Numbered from the stretch's first letter, positions 33,838-42,423 are shown. The stretch: DNA of 64,000 nucleotides from Runella defluvii (GCF_014195535.1 NZ_JACIBY010000020.1:41746-105745); one strand, 5' to 3'. Notes: a model not told the origin generated them from the sequence alone. Numbers and translations: made by a program.

Positions 33838-34994
33838 CTCATTAAACTTTCAGCTACACGGCGTGTTTCGGTGTCGGTTTCGATATAATCGTCGAGGGTT
33901 GGTTGTTGAATAAACGCTACGGTGTTCATACAAGTTTCGATAAGGTCCGACATTTGCAGAAAACCTACTTTATCTTGTAAAAACGCCGCTACCGCCACTT
34001 CATTGGCTGCGTTCACAATGCAGGCCATGTTTCCGCCCCGTTCGAGTGCATCGAAAGCGAATTGCAAATTACGAAAAGTTTTTAAGTCGGGTTGCTCAAA
34101 TGTGAGAGATGGATACTGAGCAAAGTTGAAGCGAGGGAAATCGGCCTTTAGGCGGTGTGGATAGGTCAGTGCAAACTGAATCGGAAGGCGCATATCAGGT
34201 AATCCCATTTGGGCTTTGATACTCCCATCTTCAAATTGCACCATCGAGTGAATAATGCTTTGGGGATGCACCACTACTTCGATTTGCGATGCTTCTAGTC
34301 CAAACAACCATTTTGCTTCAATGACTTCCAAGCCTTTGTTCATCAACGAAGCCGAATCGATGGTAATCTTAGCCCCCATGCTCCAGTTGGGATGTTTTAG
34401 GGCTTGGGCTTTGGTCACGTGTAAAAGCTCATCGCGGGTTTTGCCTCGAAATGGCCCACCCGAAGCGGTGAGCAATATTTTTTCGATGGGGTTATGAAAC
34501 TCTCCCACAAGGCACTGAAATATGGCCGAATGTTCGGAGTCAACGGGGTAGATATTTACCCCTTTTTCGCGTGCTAAGGCCGTCACCAATTCTCCCGCCA
34601 CCACCAAGGTTTCTTTGTTAGCCAAGGCAATTTGCTTGCCTGCCTCAATGGCTTTTACGGTTGGAATTAGTCCCGAATAGCCAACCATTGACGTCAAAAC
34701 AGTATCAATGGAGTCCATTTGTACCACGTCCGCAATGGCCTTTGCCCCTGCATACACCTGAATCCCGAGAGGGTCGAGGGCGTCAAATACTTTGTCGTAC
34801 AACGACTCATTGGCAATGACCACCACATTGGGACGAAACGCTGCGGCTTGCTCAATCAACAGTTCAGCGTTGTTTTGAGCGGTAAGAATTTCGACCGTAA
34901 ACGACTCTGGATGAGCCGCTACTACGTCGAGTGCTTGGGTTCCAATCGAACCCGTAGAGCCAAGAATGGCTATGTGTTTTTGGGGAAACTTCAT
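33813..34994 (-). CDS. dxr: 1-deoxy-D-xylulose 5-phosphate reductoisomerase
   Basis: The 393-residue enzyme has the NADPH-binding motif GSTGSIG at residues 12-18, ALANKETLVVAGE, the metal-binding region PVDSEHSAIFQCL and the substrate loop TASGGPFRG. It converts DXP to MEP in the non-mevalonate isoprenoid pathway. The ORF begins MKFPQKHIAILGSTGS. The C-terminal eight residues are encoded by an A/T-rich direct repeat and are probably not part of the conserved protein. Uma2 and rseP follow on the same strand. Confidence 0.97.
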   Translation of the reverse strand: MKFPQKHIAILGSTGSIGTQALDVVAAHPESFTVEILTAQNNAELLIEQAAAFRPNVVVIANESLYDKVFDALDPLGIQVYAGAKAIADVVQMDSIDTVLTSMVGYSGLIPTVKAIEAGKQIALANKETLVVAGELVTALAREKGVNIYPVDSEHSAIFQCLVGEFHNPIEKILLTASGGPFRGKTRDELLHVTKAQALKHPNWSMGAKITIDSASLMNKGLEVIEAKWLFGLEASQIEVVVHPQSIIHSMVQFEDGSIKAQMGLPDMRLPIQFALTYPHRLKADFPRFNFAQYPSLTFEQPDLKTFRNLQFAFDALERGGNMACIVNAANEVAVAAFLQDKVGFLQMSDLIETCMNTVAFIQQPTLDDYIETDTETRRVAESLMSKFENLKI

Positions 34995-35167
34995 GCAATG
35001 GACAACTATTCACGGGCAAAATTACACATTCTTTTGGCTTTTAGGGCAAGAGACGATTATCGAATTTATTTACTGTCTTTCTCCTATGAGTAGAATCAAA
35101 ACGACGAATTGTTTAATACAGAAATACCAGTGATTCAACCTGTTATCCTACCACGTCCTTTACCTAC

Positions 35168-36370
35168 ATGAAACGCAGAAACTTTCTTCACCACAGCGCC
35201 ATGATGGCCTTGAGCACTCCGCTTATTTCTAACGCCGTAGAACTTGGGTACTTTGACCCTCAAATCGCGGATTTGTCATCGCACAAAATTGCGGACATTG
35301 CTTATACCCAAGTACAACTCAAATGGCCGCGTTTTGTGGGAAAAAATGCGCGTCGTGACATTCATGGATACGGCCCCAAAGTGAACGTTTGTGTACTGAC
35401 GACCGACCAAGGTGCGAAGGGTTGGGGAATGCACGGCCGCCGAAACGACGAAGTGATTGCGTATTTGAAGGGGAAACGAGTATCCGACCTGTTTCAACCT
35501 GCACTTGGCGTTACTGACCCTCAAGCGTTGCCTTTTGATGTGCCGCTGCACGATTTGGCAGGGGTCATCCTCAACAAACCTGTGTATGAATTGATGGGCC
35601 GCAAAAAGCCCATTACAACGAAATGCTACAGCGGCATGATTTATTTTGATGAACTTGAACCCAAAGAAGGGCCAGTCACTACGTTGCCCAACGGACTTGA
35701 CAACATCATTGCCAATTGCAGTGCAGATTATAAATTGGGCTATCGGCAGTTCAAACTAAAAATTGGGCGCGGCAATATTTGGATGCCCAAACAAGAAGGG
35801 CTTCAACGCGACATCGAAGTGACGAAGCTTGTTCATAAGACATTTCCCGATTGTGATATTTTGGTCGATGCCAACGATGGTTATACGGTCGATATGGCCA
35901 TCGCTTATCTAAAAGGCATTGATGGGATTCCGCTGTTTTGGTTTGAAGAACCCTTTGCCGAAACCGTAGCAGATTACCGAAAGTTAAAAGACTGGTTAAA
36001 AGCCAACAACGTCAAAACGCTGTTGGCCGATGGCGAAGCCAATCCAAATCAACAACTTCTACGCGAACTTGAAGAACAAAAACTGATTGATGTTCACATC
36101 ACCGACATCATGGGCTACGGCTTTACGCCTTGGCGCAAAATCATGCCTGATCTTCAGAAAATGGGCATTTTGGCTTCCCCTCACGCGTTTGGTGAGCAGT
36201 TAAAATCGTTTTACACGGCCCATTTGACAGGAGCTTTGGGCAATACCGTCACCATCGAAGGAGTACCCTGTACTTGCGAGGACGTTGATTTTAGCCTTTA
36301 TAAAATTGTCAACAGCGAATTTATCCCTCCCAGAGCGCCAGGTTTTGGCATGAAACTACTCAAGGCATAG
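35168..36370 (+). CDS. Enolase-superfamily enzyme with Tat-like leader (mandelate racemase type)
   Basis: The 400-residue protein starts MKRRNFLHHSAMMALSTPLIS, a twin-arginine-like leader of the form common in Bacteroidota secreted oxidoreductases. The barrel domain has KLKIGRGN, metal ligands in ILVDANDGYTVD, the E-E of LFWFEEPF, LLADGEAN and the C-terminal ASPHAFGEQ. These are the marks of mandelate racemase/muconate-lactonising enzymes, which abstract a proton next to a carboxylate. The Lys-x-Lys and His-Asp base set suggests sugar-acid dehydratase or racemase chemistry, but the substrate is not defined. It stands alone between intergenic regions and ends at a terminator. Confidence 0.87.
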   Translation: MKRRNFLHHSAMMALSTPLISNAVELGYFDPQIADLSSHKIADIAYTQVQLKWPRFVGKNARRDIHGYGPKVNVCVLTTDQGAKGWGMHGRRNDEVIAYLKGKRVSDLFQPALGVTDPQALPFDVPLHDLAGVILNKPVYELMGRKKPITTKCYSGMIYFDELEPKEGPVTTLPNGLDNIIANCSADYKLGYRQFKLKIGRGNIWMPKQEGLQRDIEVTKLVHKTFPDCDILVDANDGYTVDMAIAYLKGIDGIPLFWFEEPFAETVADYRKLKDWLKANNVKTLLADGEANPNQQLLRELEEQKLIDVHITDIMGYGFTPWRKIMPDLQKMGILASPHAFGEQLKSFYTAHLTGALGNTVTIEGVPCTCEDVDFSLYKIVNSEFIPPRAPGFGMKLLKA

Positions 36371-36378
36371 CCCCCGTT

Positions 36379-36410
36379 AAGGACATACAATCAGTTTGTG
36401 TGTCCTTTTT
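36379..36410. terminator. Terminator after the enolase-superfamily gene
   Basis: AAGGACATAC and GTGTGTCCTT form a 10-bp stem (one G-T pair) around a 9-base loop, followed by a T run on the plus strand. The HxlR gene converges from the other side. Confidence 0.8.
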
Positions 36411-36420
36411 ACTTTCATTT

Positions 36421-36783
36421 TTAAACCAACTCCTCTTCCCCTTTAATCACTTTTTCTCGGTGCATCTCGCCCCATAAAACCAAAGCCGAAAGCACATCTT
36501 GCAGGGTATCGGCATAAGATAGTAGTTCGTATTCTACTACCACTGGTATGCCCGTGTCCACTTTTCTTCTGACAAAACCATTTTGTTCCAAGTCTTTTAA
36601 TACACCCGAAAGCACTTTGGCCGATATGCCATCAATGGTTCTTTGTAGGTCATTGAAGCGTGTATGCCCATCTTTAAGGGCAATTATTACGCGCAATGTC
36701 CATTTTCCACCAATGACATACATGGCATCTTCCAACGCTTTGATGGAGTTTCTACACTTTTCGGCACTGATTGTTTTTTCCAT
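36421..36783 (-). CDS. HxlR-type winged-helix regulator (azoR-linked)
   Basis: The 120-residue protein shows the HxlR pattern: MYVIGGKWTLRVIIALKDGHTRFNDLQRTI in parts, with ISAKVLSGVLKDLEQNGFVRR as recognition helix and wing. HxlR/MarR-like dimers sense aldehydes, quinones or redox changes, typically repressing a divergent oxidoreductase gene. That is the arrangement here: the azoreductase gene runs divergently 112 bases away across a perfect 9-bp inverted repeat. Only one or two cysteines are visible (C11), so redox sensing is possible but unproven. Confidence 0.93.
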   Translation of the reverse strand: MEKTISAEKCRNSIKALEDAMYVIGGKWTLRVIIALKDGHTRFNDLQRTIDGISAKVLSGVLKDLEQNGFVRRKVDTGIPVVVEYELLSYADTLQDVLSALVLWGEMHREKVIKGEEELV

Positions 36784-36808
36784 ACTATTTCGATTGGCTA
36801 ACTTAAAG

Positions 36809-36838
36809 GTTACTACTTACCTTATATATAGTAGTAAC
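36809..36838. promoter_or_regulatory. HxlR operator between hxlR and azoR
   Basis: GTTACTACT at 36809-36817 and AGTAGTAAC at 36830-36838 form a perfect 9-bp inverted repeat with a 12-base A/T-rich spacer. The half-site recurs at 40313, 42488 and 44784. Confidence 0.8.
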
Positions 36839-36858
36839 TTTTGGAAAGCAAATGTACA

Positions 36859-36866
36859 TAGCTTTG
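36859..36866 (+). promoter_or_regulatory. -7 element of azoR
   Basis: TAGCTTTG matches TAnnTTTG exactly; it is 29 bases before the ATG at 36895 and 21 bases after the operator. Confidence 0.65.
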
Positions 36867-36894
36867 CGACATCATTAAAATAAATCATTAAGAA

Positions 36895-37509
36895 ATGTCA
36901 ACAATGAACGTCCTTCACATTAAAACAAGCATCAACGGCGATGCTTCTAAAAGCAATCAGCTCTCGAACTCAATCATTGAAAAGCTAAAAAACACCTATT
37001 CGGAGTGCGCGGTTGAAACACTCGATTTATCGGAAAACCCGCTTCCATTTCTTACTGCCGAAATGTACCAAGCTTTTTCTACCCCAAAAGATGCACGTAG
37101 TCTAACACAGTTGGAGGTGATTCAACCCTCTGATATGGCCATTAAACAGCTCAAAAATGCGGATATTCTTGTTTTGGCAGTGCCGTTGTATAACTTTAGC
37201 ATTCCAGCCAATTTAAAAGCATGGCTTGACCAAATTGCCCGTGCCAATGAAACCTTTAGCTATGCCACAGGTTCGCCCCAAGGTTTATTAACGGGCAAAA
37301 AAGTCTATTTGGCCATAGCGTCTGGCGGTATCTATTCAGAAGGAATGATGAAAGCCTATGATTTTACGGAGAATTATTTACGAACAGTTCTTGGGTTTAT
37401 GGGCTTAACAGATGTTAGTACTTTTCGTTTAGAGGGTATTTTTGTGCCAAACATGGGCGAACAAGCCGTTTCGAAAGCCTTAGAAACGGTGGAAGAATAT
37501 AGTTTTTAA
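36895..37509 (+). CDS. azoR: FMN-dependent NADH-azoreductase/quinone reductase
   Basis: The 204-residue flavodoxin-fold enzyme begins MSTMNVLHIKTSINGDASKSNQL (a second ATG three codons in is also possible), carries VLAVPLYNFSIPANLKAWLDQI and FSYATGSPQGLLTGKKVYLAIASGG, which form the FMN pocket, and ends near a conserved hydrophobic strand. AzoR reduces azo dyes and quinones by two-electron transfer from NADH, protecting against quinone stress. It lies divergent to an HxlR repressor across a palindromic operator, the classic control for this function. Confidence 0.93.
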   Translation: MSTMNVLHIKTSINGDASKSNQLSNSIIEKLKNTYSECAVETLDLSENPLPFLTAEMYQAFSTPKDARSLTQLEVIQPSDMAIKQLKNADILVLAVPLYNFSIPANLKAWLDQIARANETFSYATGSPQGLLTGKKVYLAIASGGIYSEGMMKAYDFTENYLRTVLGFMGLTDVSTFRLEGIFVPNMGEQAVSKALETVEEYSF

Positions 37510-37633
37510 CTCTTTCCTGTGTCAATTTTTTTATGCCTTTATCGCTTACTTGGTAAGATTTTTTACCAAAAATACGGAAACTTCTCCGACTTCCTTTCGC
37601 AAACAATTCTGATTATCGATTCAATTATTTGAT

Positions 37634-37663
37634 AAGCATGGCTCTAAAACCATGCTTTTTTTA
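37634..37663 (+). terminator. Terminator after azoR
   Basis: AAGCATGG and CCATGCTT form an 8-bp stem around an 8-base loop followed by a T run, about 125 bases after the azoR stop. Confidence 0.7.
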
Positions 37664-37693
37664 TTGCTACACTTTCATTTTTAACGATTAGGG

Positions 37694-37765
37694 CAAAAAG
37701 TGCAATTCATGGCGAAATATGTCCATTGAGGGGCTTCGCTATTTGGCGGAACTTTGCATCATCAA
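37694..37765 (+). promoter_or_regulatory. Regulatory block A upstream of dps
   Basis: AAAAAGTGCAATTC, then GCGAAA, GTCCATTGA and ACTTTGCATCATCA. The same words recur at 38261-38330 with identical spacing: GTCCATTGA starts 21 bases after the G of AAAAAG in both, and 21 bases separate it from ACTTTGC. Two co-regulated promoters are implied, possibly by an AraC-type factor. Confidence 0.65.
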
Positions 37766-37781
37766 AATAATCAAAACGAAA

Positions 37782-38249
37782 ATGAATATCGGAATAGCAG
37801 AAAATAATCGTAAAAAGGTAGCCGATGAGCTATCAAAATTATTGGCCAATGAGTATGTACTTTTTACAAAAACTAAAAATGCTCACTGGAATGTAGAAGG
37901 GCTTGACTTTTACGACAAACATCAATTATTCGACAATCAAGCCAATCAATTAGCTTCCACAATTGACTCAGTTGCCGAAAGAATCAGAACCTTGGGCTTC
38001 GCTGCACCTGCCAGTTTAAAGGCTTTTCTTGAATTGACAACCTTGCAAGAAACAGTCTTAGACTCAAATAAAAGCACCGAATTTATTAAGGATTTATTAT
38101 CGGCTCACGAAACTATTATCCTTCAATTAAGAAGTAATATCAACCTTTTTGCCGATAGCTATGGCGACTTTGGCAGCAGTGATTTTATCACCAGCCTTCT
38201 GCAAGAGCACGAAAAAACGGTTTGGATTTTAAGTTCACTTTTGAAATAA
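37782..38249 (+). CDS. dps: Dps-family DNA-binding/ferritin-like protein
   Basis: The start at ATG 37782 gives 155 residues and removes an upstream 21-residue stretch that lies in the promoter block. Dps motifs are AHWNVEGLDFYDKHQLFDNQ (ferroxidase residues H and D/E) and FLELTTLQE, with DLLSAHETIILQLR as the last helices. The dodecamer stores iron and protects DNA during oxidative stress. Its location in a cluster of redox enzymes with a duplicated promoter block fits a stress-response unit. Assignment is firm from length and motif. Confidence 0.93.
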   Translation: MNIGIAENNRKKVADELSKLLANEYVLFTKTKNAHWNVEGLDFYDKHQLFDNQANQLASTIDSVAERIRTLGFAAPASLKAFLELTTLQETVLDSNKSTEFIKDLLSAHETIILQLRSNINLFADSYGDFGSSDFITSLLQEHEKTVWILSSLLK

Positions 38250-38260
38250 ATAACTCGGGA

Positions 38261-38330
38261 AAAAAGTGCAATTCAAAGCGAAAAGCGTCCATTGATGCCC
38301 CCGACAAATTGCCCCAACTTTGCATCATCA
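38261..38330 (+). promoter_or_regulatory. Regulatory block B, copy of block A
   Basis: Words AAAAAGTGCAATTC, GCGAAA, GTCCATTGA and ACTTTGCATCATCA match block A at 37694 in order and spacing. It precedes the haloperoxidase-type hydrolase at 38363. Confidence 0.65.
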
Positions 38331-38362
38331 ATTTTAACAAGAACAATTAAAAAATAGAAAAC

Positions 38363-39184
38363 ATGAACAAGTTAACAGTTAAAGACGGAACAGAAATTTA
38401 CTACAAAGATTTAGGTCAAGGCCAACCCATTTTCTTTCACCACGGATGGCCGCTTTCATCTGATGATTGGGATGCTCAAATGATGTTTTTCCTCGAAAAA
38501 GGATTTAGAGTAATTGCACACGACCGCCGTGGACATGGTCGCTCTACCCAGACTTACAAAGGAAACGACATGGATACGTATGCAGCCGACGTAGCCGAAC
38601 TTACTGCCCACCTCGACCTCAGAAATGCCATCCACGTTGGGCACTCAACAGGCGGTGGTGAAGCCATCAGATATGCCGCAAAATATGGCAAAGACAGGGT
38701 AGCCAAAGTGGTTTTAATCAGTGCCATCACGCCATATATGATTGCTGATGAAAGAAATCCAGATGGAGTGCCATTAGCAGTTTTTGACGACATCCGTTAC
38801 AATACACAGCACAACAGAGCTCAGTTTTACCAAGATATCACCATTCCGTTTTTTGGATATAACCGAGAAGGTACTGATGTAAAAAAAGGAATACAAGATA
38901 ACTGGTGGAGACAAGGCATGATGGGCGGCATTAAGGCTCAGTATGATTGTGTGAAAGTATTTTCTGAAACCGATTTTACCGAAGATTTAAAAAGCGTAAG
39001 CATTCCAGTGTTGGTCTTGCACGGTGAAGACGACCAGATTGTACCTTATGCTACCACGGCGGTAAAAGCACACGAATTGCTACAAAATGGTACGCTTATT
39101 TTATACCCAGGTTTCTCTCACGGTATGCCAACAACCGAAGCCGCAACCATCAACAACGATATTTTAACATTCATTAATCAATAA
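38363..39184 (+). CDS. Alpha/beta hydrolase, non-heme chloroperoxidase type
   Basis: The 273-residue protein has HGWPLSSDDWD, the sequence HDRRGHGRS, nucleophile Ser in VGHSTGGGEAIRYAA, the acidic residue in LHGEDDQIVPY and the catalytic His in PGFSHGMPTT. The GGGE after the nucleophile is typical of bacterial cofactor-free haloperoxidases/esterases. In vivo substrates of this group are generally unknown; perhydrolase activity is common. It is followed after 22 bases by a second, secreted alpha/beta hydrolase, and both are behind the block B promoter. Confidence 0.92.
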   Translation: MNKLTVKDGTEIYYKDLGQGQPIFFHHGWPLSSDDWDAQMMFFLEKGFRVIAHDRRGHGRSTQTYKGNDMDTYAADVAELTAHLDLRNAIHVGHSTGGGEAIRYAAKYGKDRVAKVVLISAITPYMIADERNPDGVPLAVFDDIRYNTQHNRAQFYQDITIPFFGYNREGTDVKKGIQDNWWRQGMMGGIKAQYDCVKVFSETDFTEDLKSVSIPVLVLHGEDDQIVPYATTAVKAHELLQNGTLILYPGFSHGMPTTEAATINNDILTFINQ

Positions 39185-39206
39185 TTTTCAACCTCTTCAT
39201 CATAAA

Positions 39207-40112
39207 ATGAAAAAGTCAGTTTCATTAATCGCCATTTTAGTTTCTCTATTTACTAATGTCGTTTCGGCACAAAACAATAGAAAACCCGCTTCGGCAGGCA
39301 GATTAGAGTACATAGAAGTAGAAAAAAATGTAAAACTTCATGTAACCGACCTTGGCGAAGGTCAACCAATTGTATTAATTCATGGATGGCCCCTGAGTGA
39401 CGAAATGTATGAGTACCAATACCAATATTTGAGTCGTAAAGGCTTCCGAGTAATTGGGATTACACTTCGTGGTTTCGGGAAATCAGACAAACCGTATGGA
39501 CGATATGATTTCGATGTTTTTTCGGACGACATTAAAGTAGTTTTAGAAAAGCTAAAAATAGAAAATGCGGTTTTGGGCGGTTTTTCGATGGGTGGTGCGG
39601 TCGTTATTCACTATGTAACCAAGTATAATGCGGCTCATATTAGCAAATTGGCACTATTTGGTGCGGCAGCACCCTCGTGGAGACAGAGAGAAGGCTCTCC
39701 GTTTGGAATTTCGGAAGCTGATGGCAACGGATTGGTTTTGCAAACCATGACCGCCAGACAAGATTTAATTGCAGGCTTTGGAGCTGCATTTCCTGCCAAA
39801 GAAGGAAATATTTCTAAAAATGTAGAAAAATGGTTAGAAAACATCAATTTAGAAGCATCGCCTTATGCCATCACGGAGTCAATAAAAGCCCTTTTAAACC
39901 TTGATTTACGTCCACAACTATCTAAAATCAGCATTCCAGTGGCGATTTTTCATGGCACGCAAGATAAATTATGTTCTTTTGAGTTTGCCAATGAGTTGAA
40001 TAAAGGCATTAAAAATTCCCGCATTATTCGCTTCGAGAACAGTGGCCACGCCTTATTCGTAGAAGAGTCAGAAAAATTCAATACCGAACTTGAAAAGTTT
40101 GCCAAACAGTAA
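39207..40112 (+). CDS. Secreted alpha/beta hydrolase
   Basis: The 301-residue protein begins with a signal peptide (MKKSVSLIAILVSLFTNVVSAQ). It has HGWPLSDEMYEYQ, LRGFGKSDKPYG, nucleophile Ser in LGGFSMGGAVVIHYV, Asp in FHGTQDKLCSF and His in FENSGHALFVEES. It is a paralogue of the preceding cytosolic hydrolase (compare DLGEGQPIVLIHGWPLS with DLGQGQPIFFHHGWPLS) and probably arose by duplication, with one copy gaining export. It forms an operon with that gene and ends at a terminator. The substrate is unknown. Confidence 0.92.
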   Translation: MKKSVSLIAILVSLFTNVVSAQNNRKPASAGRLEYIEVEKNVKLHVTDLGEGQPIVLIHGWPLSDEMYEYQYQYLSRKGFRVIGITLRGFGKSDKPYGRYDFDVFSDDIKVVLEKLKIENAVLGGFSMGGAVVIHYVTKYNAAHISKLALFGAAAPSWRQREGSPFGISEADGNGLVLQTMTARQDLIAGFGAAFPAKEGNISKNVEKWLENINLEASPYAITESIKALLNLDLRPQLSKISIPVAIFHGTQDKLCSFEFANELNKGIKNSRIIRFENSGHALFVEESEKFNTELEKFAKQ

Positions 40113-40129
40113 AAAGTTCAACTCAAAGC

Positions 40130-40164
40130 AAAAGCGATGTAAGCGAAGGTTTACATCGCTTTTT
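40130..40164 (+). terminator. Terminator after the hydrolase pair
   Basis: AAAAGCGATGTAA and TTACATCGCTTTT form a perfect 13-bp stem with a 7-base loop, 18 bases past the stop. Confidence 0.9.
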
Positions 40165-40183
40165 GGTTTTATCTATTGAATTT

Positions 40184-40270
40184 CTAATCACAAGCCCATT
40201 GTCTTCTAATTACGTCAGTTCTTGTGGGTAATGATTCAGAAAAGTTGGATTTTTTTTAGAAACAAACGCA
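40184..40270 (-). pseudogene. Degenerate hxlR remnant
   Basis: The plus strand here reads CTAATCACAAGCCCATTGTC, then TTCTAATTACGTCAG and CAGAAAAGTTGGATTTTTTTT. These match two separated parts of the intact minus-strand hxlR gene at 44402-44734 (AATCACAAGACCATTGTC near 44531 and AATTACGTCAGCAG near 44675) fused together, so about 140 bases are missing between two AATT words. The start codon region is also eroded. What remains precedes an operator copy, as in the intact gene. Confidence 0.8.
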
Positions 40271-40277
40271 TTGACAA

Positions 40278-40355
40278 TCAATATTAATTTACTTTTTGTT
40301 ATTACTTCACATATTAGTAACTACTTGCAATAATAAAGTAATGGATTCTACTTTG
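40278..40355. promoter_or_regulatory. Duplicated operator/promoter block upstream of the nitroreductase
   Basis: The words AATCAATATTAATTTACTTT, TTGTTATTACTTCACAT, ATTAGTAACTACTTGCAA (core at 40313-40325) and ATGGATTCTACTTTGCAA match the block at 44745-44830 almost base for base, and part of 42445-42515. The AGTAAC core is the half-site found at azoR. Confidence 0.8.
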
Positions 40356-40427
40356 CAACTTGAAAACAAAAAAGCAACAGTTAACAAAGCACAATTAAGC
40401 TTTACTAAACATTTATAAAACCACAAA

Positions 40428-41087
40428 ATGAACTTAATCAACATTTTAGAGAAACGTTATTCTACCAAGTCTTTTGACCCTACAAAAAAAATAGCTTCCG
40501 AAGATGTTAAACAACTAAAATCGCTATTGAGGATGAGCCCTTCCAGCGTAAATATTCAGCCTTGGTATTTTGTCATTGCCGATACCGAAGCAGGAAAACA
40601 GCGAATGGCAAAAGGTGTACAAGGCCCCTATAAGTTTAATGAAGCCAAAATACTCAATGCTTCACACGTAGTGCTATTTTGTGCTAAAACCAGTATAAAT
40701 GAGGATTATAAAGAACAGATTGCAGAGTCAGAAGCTCAGGCTGGGCGTTTTCCCAACGAACAGATCAAGCAAATGACCAAAAACGGCAGAACATTATTTG
40801 TCAATATTCACAAGGAAACGTTGAATGATGAGCAACATTGGTTAGAGAAACAAGTGTATTTTAATATGGGGCAGTTTGTGTTAGGAGCGGCTGCACTTGG
40901 CATAGATGCGTGTACGATGGAAGGCATTGATACTCAAATCTTGAATGAAGAATTTGGTTTAACCGAAAAAGGGTTAACTGCCATAACTACTGTGGCATTG
41001 GGTTACAAAACTGAAACCGATTTTAATGACCCTGTCAAAACTCCTAAATCTCGACTTTCTTTTGAAGAAATTTTGACATTGGTTTAA
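40428..41087 (+). CDS. Nitroreductase family protein (NfsB-like)
   Basis: The 219-residue protein begins MNLINILEKRYSTKSFDPTK, the standard FMN-binding start of the family, and continues with LLRMSPSSVNIQPWYFVIAD, VYFNMGQFVLGAAALGIDACTMEG and TAITTVALGYK. It reduces nitroaromatics, quinones or flavins with NAD(P)H in the cytosol. It lies 103 bases behind the duplicated HxlR-type operator, so it is probably derepressed by quinone-like compounds. The hxlR remnant beside it shows that it once had its own divergent regulator. Confidence 0.92.
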   Translation: MNLINILEKRYSTKSFDPTKKIASEDVKQLKSLLRMSPSSVNIQPWYFVIADTEAGKQRMAKGVQGPYKFNEAKILNASHVVLFCAKTSINEDYKEQIAESEAQAGRFPNEQIKQMTKNGRTLFVNIHKETLNDEQHWLEKQVYFNMGQFVLGAAALGIDACTMEGIDTQILNEEFGLTEKGLTAITTVALGYKTETDFNDPVKTPKSRLSFEEILTLV

Positions 41088-41241
41088 AACTGTATTGAAA
41101 CACAGATTTGCCCAAACCTATTCAGCCCGTAGGAAATGTATTAATGTAAAGCTAATCGCGGTGGTTTAGTTTTGGCAGAAACATTATTCTAAACAGACAA
41201 CCAGCTAATTTTTAAACAGTTGAACATTATTGATTCATTTT

Positions 41242-41284
41242 AAAGCTCTATTCTTAGACTGCTCCACCAGAATAGAGCTTTTCA
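41242..41284 (+). terminator. Terminator after the nitroreductase gene
   Basis: AAAGCTCTATTCT and AGAATAGAGCTTT form a perfect 13-bp stem with a 14-base loop, followed by a T run. Confidence 0.88.
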
Positions 41285-41555
41285 TTTTTTCACTAAAAAC
41301 TGCATGGGAGTACGAAACTTTGCAGGTGACTAGAAAAAATTGAACACATAGGACACATAGAACTTTCACATAGCACACACATCTAGTGTTTTAAAAGGAA
41401 TGCTACTAAATCCTGCATTTGTTCGTACGCCCAAACTCCAATTTATTCTGCACCAAAACATATTTTTTCAATACAACTATTGAAGAAAACGCTTCTTCGT
41501 AATTCTGTGCTATTCTTCCGCTGAAATGGGTTAGACGACTGCCAAGGGGCCGCAG

Positions 41556-41563
41556 TACCTTTG
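41556..41563 (+). promoter_or_regulatory. -7 element of the SDR gene
   Basis: TACCTTTG, followed by TATCATCAAAATAA, resembles the ACTTTGCATCATCA start regions of blocks A and B. It is 33 bases before the ATG. Confidence 0.65.
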
Positions 41564-41595
41564 TATCATCAAAATAAACAAAAACAAATATCAAC

Positions 41596-42423
41596 ATGAG
41601 CAAGACAATTTTCATTACAGGAGCATCAAGAGGCTTTGGTAAACTTTGGGCAGAAGCATTTTTGAAACGTGGCGACAAAGTAGCCGCAACAGCCCGCAAC
41701 ATCGCTGCTTTAGACGACCTTGTAAGTACCTATGGCGATAATATTTTACCCGTACAATTAGATGTAAACAACCGTCAAGAAGTAATCAGTGCGGTGAGTC
41801 AAGTAGTTAGCCATTTTGGAGGCATTGATATTTTAATTAACAATGCTGGTTATGGTTTATTCGGTACAGTAGAAGAAACGACCGAGCAACAAGCCAGAGA
41901 CCAAATGGAAACGAATTTCTTTGGACTTTTGTGGGTGACGCAAGCAGTTTTGCCCATTATGCGTCAACAAAAAAGTGGGCATATTATTCAAGTATCAAGC
42001 TTTTTGGGACTTACGACTTTGCCAATGTTAGGTTTGTATAATGCTTCAAAATTTGCCGTAGAAGGACTTAGCGAGACCATTGCCTCGGAAGTAGCTCATT
42101 TAGGAATCAAATTTACACTCATTGAACCAAACGGTTTTGCCACAGAATGGGCAGGAGCTTCGGCTATTCAAACTACCGACAGTATTGAAGACTACGCACC
42201 AGTACGTGCAGCCTTTGCAGCCTCTGGTGAAAATCCAGCGACTTGGGGAAAACCAGAAGCTACCGTAGAAGCCATTTTGAAAGTTGTCAACAGCGAAAAT
42301 CCACCACAACGATTACTATTAGGTAAAATCGCTTACCATGTTGTGAATCAAGTATATAAAAATCGCCTTGAAGAAATTGAAGCTTGGAAAGAGGTAAGTA
42401 TTGCGGCACATGGCGATAATTAA
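41596..42423 (+). CDS. Short-chain dehydrogenase/reductase
   Basis: The 275-residue protein has the SDR cofactor motif TGASRGFGK at about residues 8-16, followed by KVAATARN, the NNAG motif in ILINNAGYGLFG, catalytic Ser in IIQVSSFLGL and the Y-x-x-x-K in YNASKFAVEGLSE. The Arg in AATARN favours NADPH. Its substrate is unknown; SDRs of this type in AraC-controlled clusters act on ketones or aldehydes. It appears monocistronic, and the next gene begins only after a third operator copy. Confidence 0.93.
   Translation: MSKTIFITGASRGFGKLWAEAFLKRGDKVAATARNIAALDDLVSTYGDNILPVQLDVNNRQEVISAVSQVVSHFGGIDILINNAGYGLFGTVEETTEQQARDQMETNFFGLLWVTQAVLPIMRQQKSGHIIQVSSFLGLTTLPMLGLYNASKFAVEGLSETIASEVAHLGIKFTLIEPNGFATEWAGASAIQTTDSIEDYAPVRAAFAASGENPATWGKPEATVEAILKVVNSENPPQRLLLGKIAYHVVNQVYKNRLEEIEAWKEVSIAAHGDN

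Larger units (their letters stand above)
41088..41595. other. 508-base gene-free stretch
   Basis: It holds a terminator (41242-41284), then ACATAGGACACATAG words near 41345-41385 that look like a decayed dispersed repeat, and the SDR promoter at 41556. I see no supported coding sequence. Confidence 0.7.
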
